From IMG/VR virus record IMGVR_UViG_3300023179_000011, positions 124,001 to 188,000 of that record: a stretch of 64,000 nt of DNA, one strand, 5' to 3'. Under the pieces are notes generated by a model. The model was not told the DNA's origin, made no database searches, and saw only the letters and a program-made list of their open reading frames with translations. Within the stretch, counting starts at the first letter, position 1, and each line of letters starts with the position of its first letter. The position numbers were made by a program, and so were the translations under genes. The DNA comes from a virus. Positions 1 through 9,120 of this stretch are shown piece after piece.

Positions 1-106
1 CTTCAACCTGCGCCTTTTCGGCGGCGGCGGCTTTGGTCATCGCCGCATCGGAATAACCGATGTAGTCGATGATCTTATGTACGAGCGCGTTATTTTCGGT
101 AGACAT
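1..106 (-). CDS. N-terminal end of a hypothetical protein, cut by the window edge
   Basis: Thirty-five codons are visible, starting at an ATG whose first base is position 106. A clear GGAGG ribosome binding site lies 7 nt upstream (plus-strand cctcc at 112-116). The peptide begins MSTENNALVHKIIDYIGY and becomes Ala/Lys/Glu-rich. It follows the 445-aa acidic gene in the same direction, so it is probably in the same operon. Function unknown. Confidence 0.7.
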   Translation of the reverse strand, partial: MSTENNALVHKIIDYIGYSDAAMTKAAAAEKAQVE

Positions 107-122
107 TAAAACCTCCGTGTGA

Positions 123-1460
123 TCAACGATTCACGAGTTCGAGAACGTGCTGCTTCATCATGTCCCGCAGCTGGCGCGAACGCTTTGTGCGGGCTTCTTT
201 AACTTGGAACCTGCCAGCACGCTTAAAGTTTACAACAGCGCGACCGATGGCGTCTAAATCTTTAGCGGCAGCCATCTTCGGTTCTTCCATCGGCGGAGCA
301 GCTTCAGGGGCGGGAGCGCCACCAGCAGCGTCGCCGCCGTCGGCGCCAGACAGCGCCTGCAGCAGAGCTTCCGGCGGAATGCCAAGTTCTTCTAACGCCA
401 TCGCCAGCTCTTGCACGGCCTCGTCTTCCGACGGTTCGCCGCCGCCTACAGCAGCCGGGTCCATATCGCCGCCGCCTTCGGCGCCCATCATGGCTTCGAG
501 CCCGGCGGGCGCGGCGTCAGCAGCCGGCGCGTCGCTGGCGCCAGAAGCAGCGTCTTCAGGCGCGGAGTGGTCCTCGCCTTCAGCGGCCTCTTCGGTCGGA
601 TCAGCAGCCGCGGCTTTGGAATTCAGAAAACCGATGAACAGGTCAGCCATCTCGTCGGCTTCGCGAATCGTGTTAGCGCACACTTCACGAACAGACGCCT
701 CAGCGGCTTCTTTGTTTATGCCGAGCTGCGCAGCAAGCTCGTAGCCAGCCTTGAACGCGGCAGCCTTACCCTCGCGAAGAGCAGCAAGATCAGAACCCTC
801 GATCTTGCCGTTATCGTTTACGTCGAGCTTGTGCTGGTCGCCTTTGAGGTTGCTGCCGACGTGCTCGCTTCTCTCTTCAGCGGGGGTTTCTTTTTTTTCT
901 TCGGCTTTTTCTTTTAGAAAAGCCGGCATCTCGGCCGCCTTCTCGTTGTTCAGTTTGCTAGTGCCGAAGTTAATGAGGTTGGCCAGAATGTCGTTACCGA
1001 GGGTGCCGGCACGTTCGCGGGCTTCCTTGAACGTAACCGAGCTGTACTTCTCGCCGTCATTGGCCTTGACCGGCGACGACGTGCCCGGGTCATCCTTATC
1101 ACCCTTGAAATCTTTTTCATTGGCCGGATCTTCACCGGTCGCTTTGGCAGAGACACCGATGTTCGTCTGCACTTCGTCTTGACGACCTTCTTGCGACATC
1201 TCCGGTGTGTTGTCTACAGCAAGAGCGCCCTGCTGCTTCTTGATGTCAGCCTCATACTCGCTTGCGCGCGCACCAGTCGAAGCGTTCTGCACGCCATTGT
1301 CGGCGCTAGTCGTCGGGTGCGAGGAGGCGCCTTGGTATCCGCCCGGATCAGCAGGCACGGGGCCGGCAGACTTCTCAGCCGCAGTCTTTACAGGACTCTG
1401 CGCAATCTCAGCGGCAAGAGCATTAAGTTGATCGAACAGTGAACGTTGCATCCGTGCCAT
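123..1460 (-). CDS. Acidic low-complexity protein with an EF-hand-like loop
   Basis: A 445-aa protein, Ala/Glu/Gly/Pro-rich and probably largely disordered. Residues 213-224 (DVNDNGKIEGSD) fit an EF-hand or dockerin-type calcium loop, with D213, N215, N217, I220 and D224. The C-terminal third has acidic Ala/Gly-rich stretches and ends in a basic tail. The start has AAAGGAG 6-7 nt upstream. It lies just downstream of the prohead protease candidate, so a head or scaffold role is possible, but this is inferred from position only. Confidence 0.75.
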   Translation of the reverse strand: MARMQRSLFDQLNALAAEIAQSPVKTAAEKSAGPVPADPGGYQGASSHPTTSADNGVQNASTGARASEYEADIKKQQGALAVDNTPEMSQEGRQDEVQTNIGVSAKATGEDPANEKDFKGDKDDPGTSSPVKANDGEKYSSVTFKEARERAGTLGNDILANLINFGTSKLNNEKAAEMPAFLKEKAEEKKETPAEERSEHVGSNLKGDQHKLDVNDNGKIEGSDLAALREGKAAAFKAGYELAAQLGINKEAAEASVREVCANTIREADEMADLFIGFLNSKAAAADPTEEAAEGEDHSAPEDAASGASDAPAADAAPAGLEAMMGAEGGGDMDPAAVGGGEPSEDEAVQELAMALEELGIPPEALLQALSGADGGDAAGGAPAPEAAPPMEEPKMAAAKDLDAIGRAVVNFKRAGRFQVKEARTKRSRQLRDMMKQHVLELVNR

Positions 1461-1503
1461 GACTTTCTCCTTTGGGGTCTAATCGTTTCCGATTAGCTTC
1501 CGT

Positions 1504-2961
1504 TCATGTGACATAATTTTGCAATACACAGTGGTTTGCTGTCAACCAATTGTTTCCGTATTTCTCGCAGATGGCGGCATAAGCAGCGATCTTATACAAC
1601 GCGTAATGTTGCGCAAGAGCTGTTTCTGCTTTTCCACTCGCTTGCTTGTCGGACGGAAACTCAATTGCCCGCGCGTTACGAAGTGCAGCCAAGTATGCAC
1701 GCTTCTCAACGTTAACGGGTAATACGCTATGTGTGTGTGCTACCTTTTCAGCCCACACGCGCGCACTTTGCGGCGCCGCATCAGCTGGAAAGTATACGTT
1801 GTTTTCAAGTAGCGTGACGACATCCGCGTCGTTGGCTAACTTTGAAAACACGTTAGGCAGCGCATACGCAACTGCACTAACAAGTGTGGCGTTAGCTGAC
1901 TTAACTGTCAACGCTAAAAAATCTCGCAAGGGCAAGATTACTCCAGCGTCAGCCAGCCCGCGTAACACCGCAGCCATTTTAACAGACGGAGCGTTATTTG
2001 TATCAATAGGCGGTTGAACTTCGTTGGCGCTGGCCAGAGCCGCCTGCGCCCAGTTACCGCCGGCGCCTGCATCCTTTTCCGCCTGCGCAAGCTGAGTTAA
2101 AGCTTCAAGCTGCAGCTGAACACGGGCTGCCGGGGTGCGCCCTAGGTCAAAGCCGAGCGGCGCAGTAATACCAAGCTGTTCAGCGAGTTCAGCCCCGGAA
2201 ATGCAACTAGTCGAGGCGGCCTTTTGCAACTGACCAGACACGTAGGCAATGCGGTCGGCCGGGCGGAATACGTGACTGATATCAAAAAACGTCGGATTGG
2301 GGTTATCGGCATGTAGCACGTGTCCGTCTTCCAGCACCCGACCCATATTGTGCTTTAAACCGCCAGCTTTGCAGTGGCCGCCGTTCTCGATAGAGTCGCA
2401 ATACTCGGCCCGCGTTTTGGCCGAATTGCCGCACGACGAGCACTTGTCAAACGGGATCTTGCACGCCATCGAAACGGCGATTTCTTTGTCGTTGGCCAAC
2501 TTTTCAAGTTCTTTGTCGGCAATCAGGCCGCCATTTCGGTCTGCCGCTTCTTTCGAGCCGTTTAGCGCCACAACCAGCTCGATACGCTTCATGGGTTCGT
2601 GGTATGCACTGGCCTTTACAATACCGAAGCTTTTGGCCGGGTTCTTGTTGGCATGGTCACGGTAAAAGCGCGCAAATTTTTCAAACGTCTGGTGGTAGTT
2701 CCTGCAGCAATCACGCGTAAAACCGTCGCCGTTACGGTTCGGGCCGTAATCTTCCGTGGCGCCAATCGCAATCATGTGAACCGGCACTTCGTCCTTGGCA
2801 AACTTGATATTTTCAAGCTTGTGCGCAAACTCAGCCCCGGCGCGTTTCACAAGTTCTTGCTTGTCGGTGCCGATAATGCCGCGGCTCGATACTTTGATCA
2901 GCGCGGCAACCGGTTCGCTAAAGTCTTGCGAGTGCGGCTGGATAACTTTGATCATGCTCAT
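1504..2961 (-). CDS. Candidate prohead (capsid maturation) protease with Cys cluster
   Basis: A 485-aa protein. Residues 60-200 match a pattern I recognise from phage head proteases: a DYGPNRNGDGF segment, then H103 in RDHANKNP, then S164 in EIAVSMAC. I assign H103 and S164 as the likely catalytic His/Ser pair. A Cys-rich stretch follows (C167, C174, C177, C188, C197) that could bind zinc. The C-terminal half is helical, Ala-rich and of unknown role. The start overlaps the upstream stop region, with GAGAG as ribosome binding site. In the family, the enzyme cleaves scaffold and capsid precursors during head maturation. The fold call rests on motif memory, not a search. Confidence 0.6.
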   Translation of the reverse strand: MSMIKVIQPHSQDFSEPVAALIKVSSRGIIGTDKQELVKRAGAEFAHKLENIKFAKDEVPVHMIAIGATEDYGPNRNGDGFTRDCCRNYHQTFEKFARFYRDHANKNPAKSFGIVKASAYHEPMKRIELVVALNGSKEAADRNGGLIADKELEKLANDKEIAVSMACKIPFDKCSSCGNSAKTRAEYCDSIENGGHCKAGGLKHNMGRVLEDGHVLHADNPNPTFFDISHVFRPADRIAYVSGQLQKAASTSCISGAELAEQLGITAPLGFDLGRTPAARVQLQLEALTQLAQAEKDAGAGGNWAQAALASANEVQPPIDTNNAPSVKMAAVLRGLADAGVILPLRDFLALTVKSANATLVSAVAYALPNVFSKLANDADVVTLLENNVYFPADAAPQSARVWAEKVAHTHSVLPVNVEKRAYLAALRNARAIEFPSDKQASGKAETALAQHYALYKIAAYAAICEKYGNNWLTANHCVLQNYVT

Positions 2962-2963
2962 GT

Positions 2964-3947
2964 TTACTCTCTCGCAGAGGAACCGCCGAGACTGTTAAGC
3001 AGCGCCGGGACGCCAAGAGCGCCTAAAACCGGCAACCCGATTCCCGCCCAATGTCCGCCTACGCGCGGCATGTTACGGAGCGCCTGTCGCAGGCCCGTAC
3101 CGGTTAGCTTACGGCCAGCCTTACCTACGCCAGATGCGTTCTCCGCCGCAATCGCTGCTAACACGTTGGCGGCGTCGTCCGCGTTACGACCCAGCGCGCC
3201 GCCTAGAAAATTACCCCGCGCGGCGCGGGTCGCAGCATTTACGCGCCCAGTGACAGCGGCAGGCGTTGTAATACCGGCGGTTTCAAGCGGCAAACTCACG
3301 TCGCGCGGAACATAGTCGGCGCCGCGCAGGCGGCGGAGGCTATTGAGAATTTGTTTTGTCAGCGACGGGTCATTTTTTGCTTCTGGTAATTTGCGCAAAT
3401 GCTTTGTGAGATTATTTGTTACACGCGTAGGGCCGCTGTTCGCGCGAAGTTGCTCAACCGTTGGTTTTAACTGTTTTGCCGCTTCATCGCCGGAGGCTAG
3501 AAACCTATCCATCTTGCCGTACGCGTCCAGCGAATTTGCGGCCTGCCTGCCGCCGTACGCGCCGGCGCCTGCGCCAGCGATGTTCAACAGCGCATTACCA
3601 GCAGAGCCGTCTTGATTTTTTGCAGCAGCGATTGCGGGCGGCGGCGTTGTTTTGGTCAGCAACATGTTCTTTGCGGCTGTTGCGCCCAGCCCGCCGATGC
3701 CGCCCATTAGCGCGTAATCGAGCATCGCGCGGCGTTTCTTTTTACCCTGTAACGCGCCAATTAACCCGCCAGCACCGGCACCCAGCGCAGCGTTCTGAAG
3801 ATACGGGTTACTTAGAATTTGCGACAGGTCGGCCTGTTTGCCGAGTTCGGCTGTCACTGCCGCGACTTTCTCTACGGCAGGATCGGGGGTACGAGTCGCA
3901 ATCGCGGATAGACCGCGCGCAAGTTCTTGTAGATTTATTGACGACAT
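2964..3947 (-). CDS. Gly/Ala-rich membrane-like virion protein candidate
   Basis: About 327 aa from the ATG at 3947, which lies 1 nt past the stop of the upstream gene (TAATATG), implying translational coupling. An ATG seven codons further up (3968) is possible but would overlap that gene. Hydrophobic glycine-rich stretches at roughly residues 40-100 and 130-150 could be membrane-active helices. Basic KKKRR follows the first. No family recognised. Many neighbours share this Gly/Ala-rich makeup. Confidence 0.7.
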   Translation of the reverse strand: MSSINLQELARGLSAIATRTPDPAVEKVAAVTAELGKQADLSQILSNPYLQNAALGAGAGGLIGALQGKKKRRAMLDYALMGGIGGLGATAAKNMLLTKTTPPPAIAAAKNQDGSAGNALLNIAGAGAGAYGGRQAANSLDAYGKMDRFLASGDEAAKQLKPTVEQLRANSGPTRVTNNLTKHLRKLPEAKNDPSLTKQILNSLRRLRGADYVPRDVSLPLETAGITTPAAVTGRVNAATRAARGNFLGGALGRNADDAANVLAAIAAENASGVGKAGRKLTGTGLRQALRNMPRVGGHWAGIGLPVLGALGVPALLNSLGGSSARE

Positions 3948-3948
3948 A

Positions 3949-5334
3949 TTACACCAAACCGCGAGCATGAATCTGTGATTCGAGATTGTTTTTTAACGCT
4001 TCAGCGCGAATCTTTTCCATTTCAACAAGCTGCTTAATATCAAAATCAGCCAGCTGACCAGCTTCAAGACGCTTGCGCAGCAACGCCTGCATAGCAGCGC
4101 CAGATCCAGTGAAGTTCGGCGCAATCTCAGCGATTTGATTGTAAGCCGTTGCAATCTCGTGCGGATCGTAGCCGGAGATTACAGGGTCGTTCAAAATTAA
4201 ATCGTTTAGCACGCCGCGCGATTTAATCTGCTGTAGTTTGTTCTCGTGCTCGGCATCTGACATGCGCATATACGCTTTTTGTTTTTGCGCCAGCGGATTA
4301 GTAGCTTTTTCTTCGTTAGCGCCCATCTCACTTGCGATGCCCTTGGGGCTCATGAGCTTACCGAGGTGCCCCATCGTCCCGCTGTACGATGTCAGCGGCG
4401 GAGCTGATTCCGTATCTGGTTTTTTTTTATCTTTAACCGCCGCCACCTTAAGGGCGAGCGGCGCTGTTTTCGGATCATGCAGAATAGAACCGGTAACCGT
4501 CGCGGGCGCGCTCTTTTTTTCAACAGTCGGTTGGTTTAGCGCAGCCAACTTGCTCGCGGCGTCGTTGCGCAGCTCGACGGCTTTGATCACATTTTCAACA
4601 AGCGTCACGACAGGTAGAGAACCAAAAAAGTTCTCGTTTGTGGCGGCTTGTTTTGTGAAGTGCGGATAGACGGCAGCGATCTTGTTTAATGTTGAAACGC
4701 CGATGTCGCCAAGCCGTAACCCGACTTCGCGAACAGCGTCGGAAAACGACATGTTGCCGGGCACGCGAAAATATTGCGCCAACTCTTCCATGGCCGAAGC
4801 CGCTTTGTGGTGGGAAACTGTCGCCAGCCGCCGCACCTCGTCAGCCTCGCGACGCGTGGCCTGCTTTTCGCTATAAGCCCGCCGCGCCGCAGAGTGGTCG
4901 TCGCGCGGTGGCGGTACATATGTGGGCGCAGGTAGTACGCTCTTCGCGGCAGCGGCTTTGTTTAAGCTTTCATTCCGTCGGGCGATAAACCCACGCGGCG
5001 ACACAGCGTACTCAGTCGAGATGATGCTGTTATTTGTTAATTCAGCAGAGGTTTTGACGTTTTTCGGATAAAGCGCATCCATGACGACGTTAACATCGGC
5101 GAGCTGGAAATCTGCGGCTTTTTCCAGCGTTGTCTCGCCCAGTTCGCGCTGCTTGTTTGTGCGTCCGGTGTTATAGGCGTGCACCATGAGATTGATGTGC
5201 CCAGCAGGAATTCCGGCGTCACTTGCGCTTTTGATAATAGCGGCGTTTGGCGTAGACCCGTCGTTGACCAGAGTGGCCGCACGCTCAATTGCGCTCAGCA
5301 ATTTTTGCTCAGCTTCTTTACTTAATGCCCGCAT
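3949..5334 (-). CDS. Hypothetical protein of the head-gene cluster
   Basis: A 461-aa, mostly helical, charged protein with a proline-rich linker near residue 135 (APTYVPPP). I recognise no domain. GGAGA sits 9 nt before the ATG. The first 17 nt overlap the end of the HTH-containing gene upstream, so the two are co-translated. A structural role is a guess from location. Confidence 0.75.
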   Translation of the reverse strand: MRALSKEAEQKLLSAIERAATLVNDGSTPNAAIIKSASDAGIPAGHINLMVHAYNTGRTNKQRELGETTLEKAADFQLADVNVVMDALYPKNVKTSAELTNNSIISTEYAVSPRGFIARRNESLNKAAAAKSVLPAPTYVPPPRDDHSAARRAYSEKQATRREADEVRRLATVSHHKAASAMEELAQYFRVPGNMSFSDAVREVGLRLGDIGVSTLNKIAAVYPHFTKQAATNENFFGSLPVVTLVENVIKAVELRNDAASKLAALNQPTVEKKSAPATVTGSILHDPKTAPLALKVAAVKDKKKPDTESAPPLTSYSGTMGHLGKLMSPKGIASEMGANEEKATNPLAQKQKAYMRMSDAEHENKLQQIKSRGVLNDLILNDPVISGYDPHEIATAYNQIAEIAPNFTGSGAAMQALLRKRLEAGQLADFDIKQLVEMEKIRAEALKNNLESQIHARGLV

Positions 5335-6265
5335 CGGTTTTCTCCGGGTAGTGCAGTTCTTGAATCAGCCCTTGATGCTGCAAAGAACCGCCAGCCGCAA
5401 TAATCATCATTTCGTCGTTACGTAATTCTGCAGCGCCGTCATCAAAGGGTAACATTTTTATGGCTGCGGAATCTAGTTTTGTCCCCACTTTGAACGGTAA
5501 TGTCGCCAGCATCGCGCCAATGTTTTCAACAATAGTGGCCTGCGATTTAGTGGCGTTATCGCTGTTTTTCTCGATCTCTACATATTTTACAAAAGAATCG
5601 ATCAGCGGTAACTGGGTGTGGCTGTTGACGGGCACGGTAAGGCTGGCAATGGCGGCCTTGTACTTCATCAAGTTCACAGCAAAATCTTGGAAAAACCCTG
5701 ACACACCCGCGGCAGAATCAGGCTTCGGCATTTCAAGGCAACGGTTAATCGCAGCGTCGAGTACGTACTGGCCGCCGCGATATCCCAATAGTTTCCACAA
5801 CAGGTCGTAGTGGCGTTCTTGTAGTCCGCGCGTTACAGCATCTGCCATTATAACGTTAACGACATAGTCCCTGTTAACCAGCTTCTCGCGCACATCAAAA
5901 AAGGTGTTGGCGTACGCCGCAATAGTCTCAACCTCTGTGCCGAGCTTATCCGCAATTTCTTGGTCAGACTCGCCGGCAAGAATGCGCGCTTCGATAGCCC
6001 ACCGCGTTGGTTGCTTGTCGGCCGCCCATATAGAGTGCGCCCAGAACATGGCGCTGTCGCGAAGCAACGCGCCGTACAACGCGTTGGGGTCGTTATTCGC
6101 CTGCTCAAAGTGTCGCTTTAATCGCAGCGCGCGGCGAATCCACACAAAACCTTCTGCGCCGTCTAGCGCGCGCGACGCTTTACGCCCGCCGCTATCAATC
6201 TGAACAGCGCGCAACCAGCGCCAATTTGGCGGGCGCAGCGGGTTAGTGCGGAACGCGTTCAACAT
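5318..6265 (-). CDS. HTH-containing protein, terminase-small-subunit-like candidate
   Basis: A 315-aa protein. Residues ~85-120 (AIEARILAGESDQEIADKL, then a second helix) read as a helix-turn-helix of the kind that decides where DNA is bound. The rest is helical with no motif I know. The start codon overlaps the stop of the small beta protein upstream (TAATG). DNA packaging is one possibility given the head-gene context; a transcription factor is another. Confidence 0.6.
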   Translation of the reverse strand: MLNAFRTNPLRPPNWRWLRAVQIDSGGRKASRALDGAEGFVWIRRALRLKRHFEQANNDPNALYGALLRDSAMFWAHSIWAADKQPTRWAIEARILAGESDQEIADKLGTEVETIAAYANTFFDVREKLVNRDYVVNVIMADAVTRGLQERHYDLLWKLLGYRGGQYVLDAAINRCLEMPKPDSAAGVSGFFQDFAVNLMKYKAAIASLTVPVNSHTQLPLIDSFVKYVEIEKNSDNATKSQATIVENIGAMLATLPFKVGTKLDSAAIKMLPFDDGAAELRNDEMMIIAAGGSLQHQGLIQELHYPEKTDAGIK

Positions 6266-6648
6266 TAGCGCAGCGTCGGCGTGTCGACGGTAACGGAAAA
6301 GACCAGCGTCTTCGTGGCGGACGGCGTAATCTTCAGATACAGATATCTTTGCGGATTTGTCGGCGTACCGTCGCGGTTCAAGTACGAAACGTCTAGGTTA
6401 TTTGTAAACGGCGTCGTCTGGTCAAACGATAAGACTTTGAACGTATCGGCTGGCAACTCGCTGTTTGGCGCCTTATCCTGCTTGCTAGAGTAAAGCGTTG
6501 CTGTGAAGTTGCCGGTCGCACCGCCCGACGCCTCAACGAGACTGTAACCCTTGAGAATGCCGCGATGCGGCATAGGCACCGCGACCGTTGTGGCCGTGCC
6601 GCTGTTGGCTGTAAATGTAACGCTACCGGACCATACTGTGCTGGGCAT
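6265..6648 (-). CDS. Small beta-rich virion protein candidate
   Basis: A 127-aa protein rich in Thr, Ser, Val and alternating hydrophobics, as in phage decoration or fibre-tip beta sandwiches. No cysteines and no membrane segment. AAGGTG lies 6 nt before the ATG. It sits between an 801-aa-class virion-type gene and the HTH gene, and its stop overlaps the next start. Assignment as structural is from composition and location. Confidence 0.7.
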   Translation of the reverse strand: MPSTVWSGSVTFTANSGTATTVAVPMPHRGILKGYSLVEASGGATGNFTATLYSSKQDKAPNSELPADTFKVLSFDQTTPFTNNLDVSYLNRDGTPTNPQRYLYLKITPSATKTLVFSVTVDTPTLR

Positions 6649-6657
6649 ATTTCACCT

Positions 6658-9039
6658 TTAGGCGTTAGCGATAGCGCCAAGATCGATATCCTGCGCGGCT
6701 TCTTCGGGATACGGCTCGATGGTCTTCTGCTTGAGGAACAGAATGACGTCGCCCAGCATTTCAAACGCATTGCGCAGCGAGTCTTCTAATTCCGGCATAT
6801 CAGCTTTGCCGTAACGTTCGGCAAACCGGTCACCGTGCCAATAGAACATAAACAAGATGCGGCCTAGTTTATCGAGGCCCTTGGTCAGCTCGCCCATGTA
6901 ACGATCGACCAGCGAGTCGTCTCGCACGGCGCGCAGCATGGCGCCCACCATTGCCGTGTCGAACACTTCGCGCTGCCCACTCTGCGCGGCGTCGATGACA
7001 GAGCGAACGTCGCGCTGATCGAGAAGCGTGTTGGGGTTGTACACGCTGCGGTCAGTTTGGCTGGCGCTCATGCCCGGCACCTGTACAGCGGTGTCGATAC
7101 CGAGCTGTGTCGGGACGCTTGTGCCCATGATGCTCTCGCCGCCCATAACCGGACCCGGATCTGTGGGCGCCGACGGGGCGCCGTTGATCATCATCGGACC
7201 GCCGTACGGATCGGCATACTTAACGCGGCACTCAAACTTGCGCTTGGCGGCCGCTTGCTTCAGGATCTCGCGCGCTGCTTCTTCGCGCAGCCCGTGATGT
7301 TCAACAAGCGTTACAAGTGCTTTGATCGGGCTGAGTCCGGCTTCTTTGTTAATAGTTACCGATGTGCCGTTGTGGTAAACGGTTAGCGCGGCGGTTTTTT
7401 GCATAAGTGCCAGCTGTGCGTCGACGAGGTTACCGGGCTGCAGGGCTGGCGGATCACTCTCGCCGCATCCACAAGCGCCTTGATCTTCGGCCGCCTCGGC
7501 GTCGTCTTCGCCCTTGGTGACCTTGAGCAGCTTGAAACCTTCTGGCACAAAGATGTCGCCCATGCTCGCGCGCAGGCTGGCGCCCTTCTTGCCGTTCAAG
7601 TGAATACGCACGCCGTCGCGCCATTTGTCGTAGTTCAACGGGTCGGTGTAGCAGCACGCGCCAATCGAACCCTTGGGCGGATACTTCGAATGGTCTTCAA
7701 GATGCACCTCATAGACTGTGCTGCCGTTGCTGTCGCCATACTCTTTGATCACGCGAAACGGCGCTGTCGTGTCGCCACGTTTGCTGAGCGCAATGTATCG
7801 CGCGTCTTTGCTCGGCACACTATTGGCTTCTGGCAAGCCGTCGAACCACTTGTCAAATTCCTCGCCCCCGATTCGGGCCAGAGCAAAAACTTGGTCGGCA
7901 CGAGTGTTGAGCCAGTTACGGGCCCCATCAACGCGCACCACAGTGATAAAGTTTTCGCGTTTGGCGGCGCCTTGCGGGTGTACAGCGACGTAGCAGCGCT
8001 CGATGTTGCCCGGCTTGACGAGGATTTCGTACAAGCCGCTTTCAGTCGGGTTGAATAGCTTTTTCTCGACCTGAATGTGATACGGGATGGAGACATTGTC
8101 GCGATCGCGCTCGTCTTGAATTAGAACGCCGTCGCGCAGTAGCTTCTCCTGATCTTCTTCGCTGTAACCGACAGGAGCTTTAGTTTGCACCGTCACGTCG
8201 TACGTAATTACTTTAAGGCCCTTTGCCGCAGCGGGTTCTTTCGGGGCTTCGGATAGCACACTGGCAATTTTTGTGTTGGCCGCGTCTTCACGAAACTTCG
8301 CCATGACCATCGCTTCGCGCACCACGTCCAGCCCGTGAAACTCGTCGATGGCTTTGGCCAGCTGCGGCGCGTGTTGGCACGTTTTAATCAACGTGGCAAT
8401 TACTTCCAGCCCGGCTTGCTTTAAAAAGGTCGGCAGGTCTAGCGCTGCGCCGATTTCCTTAAAAGTTTGCGCGGTGTTTAGCGTGGCGCTCTTGGCGAGA
8501 GCCGGCATTGCCGCCGTCATCATTTCCTTGAGCGTGGGCTGCGCCGAACCAAACTTAGCCGGGCTGCGCGAAAGCTGCGTGAAGTCGGGCTGGCGTTGCC
8601 CCATATTCGATAGGTTGCGCTCGACGCCGCTGCCCAGAATGTTGGGTTTGCGGTTAATGAGGTAATTGATCCAATTTTCCTTGAGCGGCACGAACATGTC
8701 CTGATTTTTGATATACAGGAGTTCGTGACCCTTGAGGTCGCCGTTGAGAAAAAACACCGGCGCGTACAGCCAGTTGGAACCAACCTTGAACGCGAAAACG
8801 CCGACCGCTTTGGTGTTTTCTCGGTTGCGATCGAGCAGCTGGAAGCCGATTTCGTGATCTAGCAGCTTGGGGGCCGAATCGCGCAGGTAGGCGTGCGCCA
8901 GATTGCTAAACGACTGCTCAAAAGAGGTGTCGTCGCCCTTGCCGCCTAAATCGGCATATTTGGTCTGAGTGCGGTCATACGACTTCAGCACATTCAGCCA
9001 ATGCTTAACAGACGACTCTTTCGCTTTTTTGTTATACAC
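6658..9039 (-). CDS. Large virion-type protein, function unknown
   Basis: About 793 aa. I place the start at the GTG at 9039 because GGAGG (plus-strand cctcc 9046-9050) sits 6 nt upstream. A TTG eight codons earlier lacks a site. The protein is mixed alpha/beta, with a hydrophobic-aromatic N-terminal domain, a Cys motif CGCGESD near residue 520 and an acidic C-terminus. It lies just downstream of the beta-prime C-terminal gene. Portal, tail or internal virion roles are all possible. Confidence 0.7.
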   Translation of the reverse strand: MYNKKAKESSVKHWLNVLKSYDRTQTKYADLGGKGDDTSFEQSFSNLAHAYLRDSAPKLLDHEIGFQLLDRNRENTKAVGVFAFKVGSNWLYAPVFFLNGDLKGHELLYIKNQDMFVPLKENWINYLINRKPNILGSGVERNLSNMGQRQPDFTQLSRSPAKFGSAQPTLKEMMTAAMPALAKSATLNTAQTFKEIGAALDLPTFLKQAGLEVIATLIKTCQHAPQLAKAIDEFHGLDVVREAMVMAKFREDAANTKIASVLSEAPKEPAAAKGLKVITYDVTVQTKAPVGYSEEDQEKLLRDGVLIQDERDRDNVSIPYHIQVEKKLFNPTESGLYEILVKPGNIERCYVAVHPQGAAKRENFITVVRVDGARNWLNTRADQVFALARIGGEEFDKWFDGLPEANSVPSKDARYIALSKRGDTTAPFRVIKEYGDSNGSTVYEVHLEDHSKYPPKGSIGACCYTDPLNYDKWRDGVRIHLNGKKGASLRASMGDIFVPEGFKLLKVTKGEDDAEAAEDQGACGCGESDPPALQPGNLVDAQLALMQKTAALTVYHNGTSVTINKEAGLSPIKALVTLVEHHGLREEAAREILKQAAAKRKFECRVKYADPYGGPMMINGAPSAPTDPGPVMGGESIMGTSVPTQLGIDTAVQVPGMSASQTDRSVYNPNTLLDQRDVRSVIDAAQSGQREVFDTAMVGAMLRAVRDDSLVDRYMGELTKGLDKLGRILFMFYWHGDRFAERYGKADMPELEDSLRNAFEMLGDVILFLKQKTIEPYPEEAAQDIDLGAIANA

Positions 9040-9120
9040 GGCCAGCCTCCATGCTGCGCTCAAAATTGGACACAGTACTAATTTACTGCGCCGAAGTCTC
9101 TATATCCTACAAAAACGGGT

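Noticed and set aside
160-917. Plus-strand frames of 168-194 codons opposite the acidic protein
   Set aside because: Ser/Ala/Arg-rich shadow frames caused by biased codons of the minus-strand gene; no ribosome binding sites.
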